NCBI GenBank assembly: GCA_963835295.1
Contig: CAWIEX010000012.1
Coordinates: 682,001-746,000 of the forward strand
Reading direction: 5' to 3'
Source: JAOPZW01 sp963835295
Lineage (GTDB): Bacteria; Actinomycetota; Thermoleophilia; Solirubrobacterales; Solirubrobacteraceae
DNA length: 64,000 nucleotides
Below the pieces are notes generated by a model that was not told the origin of the DNA, searched no databases, and saw only the letters and a list, made by a program, of their open reading frames with translations. The position numbers and the translations under genes were made by a program. Below, in pieces: positions 59,696 through 64,000 of the stretch (position 1 is the stretch's first letter; every line of letters starts with the position of its first letter).

Positions 59696-60925
59696 GTGCG
59701 CGTGGAGACGATCATCATCGGGGCCGGCCAGGCCGGCCTCGCTCTGAGCCACCACCTTGCGCTCGCGGGCCACGGCCACGTGGTGCTCGAGCGCGGGCGC
59801 GTCGGCGAGCGCTGGCGCTCCGAGCGCTGGGACTCGCTCACCCTGCTGACGCCCAACTGGCTCAACCGCCTGCCGGGCGCCGCGCCGCTGCCCGACCCGG
59901 ATGGCTATCTCGACCGCGAAAGCGTGATCGCCCACCTCGAGCGGTATGCCGTCACGGCGCCCGTGCGCGAGGGCACGACCGTGCGCCGGGTCCGGCCGAC
60001 GGTCCACGGTTACCACGTCGCGACCGACCGCGGCGACTGGCACGCCCGCAGCGTCGTGATCGCCACCGGCGACTGCGACGTGCCGCGCGTCCCCGCGGCC
60101 GCGACGGCCGCTCCGTCGTGGCTGGCTCAGCTGCACGCCTCGCGCTACCGGCGCCCCGATGAGCTGCCGGAGGGCGGCGTGCTCGTGGTCGGCGCGGGGC
60201 CCACCGGGCAGCAGCTCGCCGAGGAGCTGCGGCGGTCCGGCCGCCACGTCGTGCTTGCCGTGGGACGTCACGCACGCATGCCCCGGACCTATCGCGGGCG
60301 CGACGTCTTCGCGTGGCTGCACGACGCCGGCCAGCTCGACGTCCATGCCGACGAGGTCCCGAACCTCGCGGCGGCCCGGCGCGCCCCGAGCTTCCCGGTC
60401 AGCGGCGCCGCCGGCGGGTCCTCGCTGGGGTTGGACCGCCTCGCCGGGCTGGGCGTCGTCGTCACCAGCCGTCTGACCGGCTTCACCGGCCGTCAGGCGC
60501 TGTTCGGCTGCGACTTGGAGCGCGAGCTGCGCGATGCCGACCGGCGGCTGCGCCGGGCCCTCGCGCACATCGATGCGCACATCGAGCGCACAGCAGCCGC
60601 GGCCGCGCCGGCCGAGATCCCGGCGCCGGTGTCGCTCGGTCCCGGGCCGTCGCGGGTCGAGCTCGGCCGCGACTTCCGCACGGTGCTATGGGCGACCGGC
60701 TACCAGCGTGCCTATCCCTGGCTCGAGGTCCCGATCCTCGACGCCACCGGCGAGCTGGTCCACCGGGAAGGCGTGACTCCCGCCCCGGGGCTGTTCGCGC
60801 TCGGGCTCAGGTTCCAACGCACCCGCAAGTCGCACTTCCTCGGCGGCGTCGGGGACGACGCGGCGCGGATCGCCGAACACATCGTCGCCGACGCTGGCCC
60901 TGCCCGGCTGCGGAGGGCCGCATGA
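59696..60925 (+). CDS. Flavin-containing monooxygenase-like protein
   Basis: A 409-residue flavoprotein from GTG 59696: TIIIGAGQAGLALSHHLALAG (FAD), FMO-like WRSERWDSLTLLTPNWLNRLPG, SVVIATGDCDVPRVPA, second dinucleotide motif VLVVGAGPTGQQLAEELRRSG (NADPH) and C-terminal PGLFALGLRFQRTRKSHFLGGV. It resembles the protein at 44214 in plan. Expected: NADPH- and O2-dependent oxygenation of a hydrophobic substrate. It forms an operon with the acyl-CoA dehydrogenase-like gene and, before the IS630 insertion, the OsmC gene. Confidence 0.85.
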   Translation: MRVETIIIGAGQAGLALSHHLALAGHGHVVLERGRVGERWRSERWDSLTLLTPNWLNRLPGAAPLPDPDGYLDRESVIAHLERYAVTAPVREGTTVRRVRPTVHGYHVATDRGDWHARSVVIATGDCDVPRVPAAATAAPSWLAQLHASRYRRPDELPEGGVLVVGAGPTGQQLAEELRRSGRHVVLAVGRHARMPRTYRGRDVFAWLHDAGQLDVHADEVPNLAAARRAPSFPVSGAAGGSSLGLDRLAGLGVVVTSRLTGFTGRQALFGCDLERELRDADRRLRRALAHIDAHIERTAAAAAPAEIPAPVSLGPGPSRVELGRDFRTVLWATGYQRAYPWLEVPILDATGELVHREGVTPAPGLFALGLRFQRTRKSHFLGGVGDDAARIAEHIVADAGPARLRRAA

Positions 60926-61276
60926 GCGCTGGAGGTCCTCGCCCGCTCGGTCGAGGGGTTCGTGGATGCGTGGGCGCCGATGCGGCTTCACCCGCGCCAG
61001 GCTGGAGCCGAGCTCACCCCGGGGGTAGTGGTCGGGTTCCTGCTGGCTGGTAGACCGCAACCTCTTGCCAGCGTGTTTCGCGGTTCGGGGCCGGTCGTGG
61101 CGACGCACCGCATACGGGAGGAGATGATGCGCACATCGGATCAGCTCACGGCTCCAGCGCTCAGGCCCACGGCATGCTGCCGGCTGCGAGGCAGCGACCG
61201 CGACCGCGCCGCAATCGCTGAGGTGCACACCGGCTCTAGAAAGCCAAAGGCGCCGCTGTTGCGGGGCCTCGGCGCA
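60926..61276. other. Gap without a recognised gene
   Basis: Frames here are open but show no family similarity. A short segment near 60933-61025 reads EVLARSVEGFVDAWAPMRLH and GAELTPG, which looks coding, but it has no convincing start and is not long enough to name. Possibly the stump of a gene lost on the way to the tRNA fragment. Confidence 0.4.
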
Positions 61277-61327
61277 GTGCCGGAGGAGGGACTCGAACCC
61301 CCCGACACGCGGATTATGATTCCCGCC
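61277..61327 (-). tRNA. tRNA 3'-half fragment with CAU anticodon loop (probable att site)
   Basis: The minus strand reads as the anticodon arm with AATCATAATC, then a variable loop, T arm GGTTCGAGTCCC and acceptor CTCCGGCAC. The anticodon CAU would be Met or Ile2. The matching D arm and 5' acceptor are not found upstream, so this is not a full tRNA. Extra Gs in the anticodon and T stems further disturb it. Partial tRNA ends of this kind are left by site-specific integration. Confidence 0.5.
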
Positions 61328-61877
61328 TGATTTGGCTTAACCATCTGGAAATCCTGGTCTGTTGGACACGCCGTTGGACACAAGCGCACCGTCACGCGCA
61401 CAGCATTCCGCGTGTCGGCACATGTCGCGCGTAGGACCGGCTTGTCCAACTTGCGAGCTCCGCCTGACGACTGGCCGGGGTACTCGCCTACGTAGAGCAG
61501 GCGTGCGCGCGACCTCGATCTGCTAGCGGTGGTCGAGCGCGCGCCGGGGGAGCGGCGCCCCGCGCTCCCGGTCGCTGCTGGGCAGAAGCGCGGTGGAATG
61601 ACCGTGTCCGCAACAGGTGACGCGTCAATCGACGGTGGGAAGGGCGTGAGGTAGGGCTGCGCTCGCAGCTCCAATGCCAAGCCGGGGCGGTGCGCCTCCC
61701 GTGCGCCGGCCTCGGGAAAGGTATCGCCGCCGAGGTCGGTGGCGTGACCACCGACCCGGCGGGCTCTCGCGGAATTTCGCGTGGAACGGATCGTTGATTG
61801 AGAGAACTGCCTCTCGTCGATGGACACAGCCCTCATGGGAGTCGGTCATCGGAATCGAGCATGGAGGCTCGAAGACA
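61328..61877. other. Gap without a recognised gene next to the tRNA fragment
   Basis: About 550 bp with open but uninformative frames in both directions. The repeated TTGGACAC motif (about 61360 and 61372) is the only local structure I note. No integrase gene or fragment is recognisable. Confidence 0.4.
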
Positions 61878-62147
61878 ATGAACACGCGTCGGGCAGGGCA
61901 GAGGGCGGTCGACCGCGGGCATCTCTGCCTCGTGGCTCCAGTCGCGCCGGAGATCCGGGTCAGTCGTCGAGAAGTGCGGACAATGCGCCGGATTGCCGCT
62001 CTGTTACATCGGCGGGCCGCTCGCCTGCCGAAGGAATCCCTGCTGCGAGCGGAACTGATGGAAGCGGCCGAGTACTACGCGACCGGCGCCGAGCAGGCAG
62101 CGGTGGGTCACTCGCGCCACGGGCATGACGCGACTGGACCTGCGTGA
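61878..62147 (+). CDS. Small hypothetical protein
   Basis: An 89-residue basic ORF from ATG 61878 (MNTRRAGQRAVDRGH) with a helical middle (RTMRRIAALLHRRAARLP, SLLRAELMEAAEYYA) and a His-rich tail. No recognised domain, signal peptide or TM helix. It is convergent with the small protein at 62156. The helical segment looks protein-like but this may be a spurious frame. Confidence 0.4.
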   Translation: MNTRRAGQRAVDRGHLCLVAPVAPEIRVSRREVRTMRRIAALLHRRAARLPKESLLRAELMEAAEYYATGAEQAAVGHSRHGHDATGPA

Positions 62148-62155
62148 ATCGTCGG

Positions 62156-62515
62156 CTAACGCTCGGTCAGCAGCCGGCGGCTTGACGTCCTGGCCGTCAC
62201 GACCGTGACGGATACGCCTAGCCGTTCCACGCGCGATGGCAGGTCGCGACGCAGCCAGTGCGACACGCGCGCGGGCAGCGTCGAGACGATCACCTCGTCG
62301 AACGGCTCGCGCTCGAGTGTCTCGCGCACCGCGACGAGCGGGTCGGTGTCGCCGATGAGGCCTTCGACGTGCCCGCCCGCTGCCTCCTCCAGCAGCGGGA
62401 TCGCGAGCTCGAGGGTCAGCGCCGCCTCCTCCGTCTCAGGGTCCCAGTAAGGCCGCGGTACGAGCAGTACGAAACGGCATCGCTCGTGCGTCGCGCGGCT
62501 GTGCACCTCGTCCAA
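62156..62515 (-). CDS. UspA-like protein, start unclear
   Basis: A 119-residue frame from TTG 62515 that reads as most of a universal-stress-type alpha/beta domain: RCRFVLLVPRPYWDPETEEAA, VEGLIGDTDPLVAVRETLER, FDEVIVSTLPARVSHWLRRDLP and VSVTVVTA. Coding sequence clearly continues upstream in the same frame (RRILIVAYRTAGTPGLLDEV, a first beta strand, to about 62560) but without an ATG, GTG or TTG I can use before a stop. So the true start is lost, non-standard, or hidden by a frameshift. Confidence 0.55.
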   Translation of the reverse strand: MDEVHSRATHERCRFVLLVPRPYWDPETEEAALTLELAIPLLEEAAGGHVEGLIGDTDPLVAVRETLEREPFDEVIVSTLPARVSHWLRRDLPSRVERLGVSVTVVTARTSSRRLLTER

Positions 62516-62647
62516 GAGCCCTGGCGTGCCCGCCGTGCGGTACGCGACGATCAGGATGCGTCTCGGGTTGGAGGACTCTATGTCGGACCTCTCGTCGGTT
62601 CCAGAAGTGTCTCAAAACGTGCCGGCCCGCCGCGTGACGCGGAGCGT

Positions 62648-62899
62648 CTACACGCGGTAAAGGAAGGTGTACATCGCGGAGGGGCCGCTCTGGGTCCACC
62701 GCGCGAGGCAGTAGCGGCACGTGCTCCCGTCGTCGGCGCGCGCGTCGATCGTGCTCGGCGGGCGGCCCTGGACGACATGCGCCTCGATGCGTTCGCCTCG
62801 CAGCGGGCCGTCGTCCAGCACCGCGGTGATCGTCGTCCCGACGTCCTCCCCCGAGGCGCGCGCCTCGGAGGACCCGCGGTGGCCAAGGGTCTCGGCCAT
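62648..62899 (-). CDS. Small hypothetical protein
   Basis: An 83-residue protein from ATG 62899: ETLGHRGSSEARASGEDVGTT, then ITAVLDDGPLRGERIEAHVV, DGSTCRYCLARWTQSGPS and MYTFLYRV. The alternating strands and a CRYC pair suggest a small beta-rich domain, possibly metal binding. No family recognised. It follows the HTH protein at 62902 by 2 bp on the same strand, so both are probably one transcript. Confidence 0.5.
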   Translation of the reverse strand: MAETLGHRGSSEARASGEDVGTTITAVLDDGPLRGERIEAHVVQGRPPSTIDARADDGSTCRYCLARWTQSGPSAMYTFLYRV

Positions 62900-62901
62900 G
62901 A

Positions 62902-63213
62902 CTAGTCGGCCGCCTGGCCCTTGTCGGCGTCGTTGGCCTCGACGATGTGCGACAGCCCTGCGGCGATCGTGCCGCGGTCGGCGTTCAATGCCTTGGCGAT
63001 GTCGCCGGTGGTGCTCTGCGGGTGGTCTTTGAGATATTCGACGATGCGCCCGTCGACGTTGTCCCTGCGCCGACGCGCCGTGGCGCGACGGCTACTGGCG
63101 CGACGCGCAGTCGCTCGACGCGCCGAGCGCTGTGGCACCACTGGCAACCTGGCGGGCGTCGGATCTGGCGACTCTGGAGTGGGCGTGCCGTCGACGGTTC
63201 GCTGCGTTTGCAT
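62902..63213 (-). CDS. Small Arg-rich protein with winged-helix-like C-terminus
   Basis: A 103-residue protein. The first 50 residues are Pro-rich then strongly basic (RRATARRASSRRATARRRRD). The C-terminal part resembles a helix-turn-helix: GRIVEYLKDHPQSTTGDIAKAL and DRGTIAAGLSHIVEA, like the regions of nucleoid or phage-type regulators that use a basic tail to grip DNA. A DNA-binding role is inferred from these features. It is upstream of the CRYC protein. Confidence 0.6.
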   Translation of the reverse strand: MQTQRTVDGTPTPESPDPTPARLPVVPQRSARRATARRASSRRATARRRRDNVDGRIVEYLKDHPQSTTGDIAKALNADRGTIAAGLSHIVEANDADKGQAAD

Positions 63214-63457
63214 TGCCGAAGACCTCCGACCCTCTGGAGGTGTCGCGCGACAGGAGAGGGAACGAGACCCAACGCGTGAGCCATCAGCCGGCCCCGCGGG
63301 TCTCGATCATGGCCTCGAGCTCCGCGCCTCGGCGCTGTCGCGCTTCGGTTGCTTTCGCTTCGAGGGCTGAACTCCTGGCCCGCAGGGTCAGCTCAACTAA
63401 TGACACTACTCCCTTTTCGGGCCGGTTCCTCGCGTGTGACGCAGTGTCACGCTTCTC

Positions 63458-64000
63458 CTACGCGCTCAGTGAGAAGGGCGGGTAGCGGTCGGTGCTCAGC
63501 AGGAACGCGTAGGCCTGTACGCGCACGCCCCAGCGCCCGACGCCGAGGACGAAGTCGAACAGGCCGCGCGGGTAGCGGCCGGTGAACAGGATCGCGAACC
63601 ACGCCAATACGATGCACACCACGGCGGCGATGCCGAGGAAGACCAGCACGATGTAATGCGGGATCGCGAGAAACCACTTCACGAGCGGCAGCCAGCGGTT
63701 CAGATCGGTCCGCGCGTCGGGGTAGGCGATGTCCAGGCGCAGCGACTGCCGCTCGTCGGTCGATGGGTAGCGGTCATCCATCAGCGCGCCGTACAGCGCG
63801 ACTCGTGAGGAGAACCGCGTGAGCTCGAGGTTCCAGTCAAACCACCAGCGCGGGTACTTCTGGCGGAACAGGATCATGAGCAGCGGCCCGGCGAATAGCA
63901 GGCCGCCGGCGCCCACGACCACGGTCCGCCCCGTGTGGGTTGCGCCGTTGTCGCCGTACCAGCTCCATGTCTCCCCGGAAACGGTGCCGAGCACGATGGC
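63458..64000 (-). CDS. DUF4389 membrane protein (runs off right edge)
   Basis: The 3' part of a DUF4389 protein, open to the window edge (the frame reads ...AIVLGTVSGETWSWYGDNG at the border; GTG 63994 is not a trustworthy start). Two TM helices in VGAGGLLFAGPLLMILF and IPHYIVLVFLGIAAVVCIVLAW. Conserved motifs: RWLPLVKWFLAIPHY, FAILFTGRYPRGLFDFVLGVGRW and LLSTDRYPPFSL. DUF4389 proteins are widespread in actinobacteria with unknown role. Confidence 0.8.
   Translation of the reverse strand, partial: AIVLGTVSGETWSWYGDNGATHTGRTVVVGAGGLLFAGPLLMILFRQKYPRWWFDWNLELTRFSSRVALYGALMDDRYPSTDERQSLRLDIAYPDARTDLNRWLPLVKWFLAIPHYIVLVFLGIAAVVCIVLAWFAILFTGRYPRGLFDFVLGVGRWGVRVQAYAFLLSTDRYPPFSLSA

Overview
The window is GC-rich, densely packed DNA from an actinobacterium. 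The closest fit I can infer is Thermoleophilia/Solirubrobacterales. This rests on gene content: a ccmC-ccmD-hemA-ccmE-ccmF-ccmG-ccmH type cytochrome c maturation operon, a heliorhodopsin, a SARP/AfsR-type regulator, Crp-like and GntR/FCD regulators, and many GTG/TTG starts. It is not proven by a marker gene. There is no rRNA operon, intact tRNA or CRISPR array. I see a tRNA 3'-half fragment, two insertion sequences (IS110-type and IS630-type) and an unusual number of broken genes.

Layout. 0-3.8 kb: GAF-domain regulator (cut by the left edge), a ChrB-N protein and a P-type cation ATPase. 3.8-7 kb: a decayed stretch with a degenerate cupin, an NAD-dependent epimerase with an internal deletion, a truncated RibD/DHFR-like gene and an ArsR-type regulator split by a frameshift, next to a double palindromic operator. 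7-9 kb: methyltransferase and Crp-like regulator. 9-16.2 kb: diheme cytochrome c followed by a tightly overlapping cytochrome c maturation operon that contains an unusually short HemA. 16.2-20 kb: solitary SsuA/THI5-like protein, heliorhodopsin, cupins, DUF1059 protein. 20-23 kb: remnants of a GH9 glycosidase, a cyclase and an aldehyde dehydrogenase, then a cupin and a frameshifted SnoaL-like protein.

22.9-39.9 kb is a catabolic island. Two related sets of genes (VOC-type ring-cleavage dioxygenase, FAD hydroxylase, FAH-family hydrolase, GntR/FCD regulator, plus cyclase, ACMSD-like amidohydrolase and SDR) lie on either side of a HAAT-type ABC importer (binding lipoprotein, fused LivH-LivM permease, two ATPases). 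The logic is import of an aromatic or aromatic-derived acid, hydroxylation, extradiol cleavage, then hydrolysis or decarboxylation of the ring-fission product. The substrate cannot be named from sequence. TGGATAC(A/T) motifs recur in the control regions of this island and may be operators for the two paralogous GntR proteins.

40-50 kb: HD-domain remnant, thioredoxin-reductase-like enzyme, STAS remnant, multicopper oxidase with two inserted heavy-metal-binding modules, flavoprotein, membrane protein behind a CsoR-like site, RibD/DHFR-like proteins, HD phosphohydrolase, and an ArsR-AHSA1-RibD operon with a palindrome in its promoter. 50.7-53.5 kb: a SARP-AAA regulator carrying a C-terminal GntR-like FCD domain and interrupted by one in-frame TAG. 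53.6-55 kb: IS110 element whose 3' flank holds a long inverted repeat that could encode a structured RNA. 55.4-61 kb: MFS transporter, then an OsmC / acyl-CoA dehydrogenase / flavoprotein operon with an IS630 element inserted exactly between the first two genes. 61-64 kb: tRNA fragment, small hypothetical proteins, and a DUF4389 membrane protein cut by the right edge.
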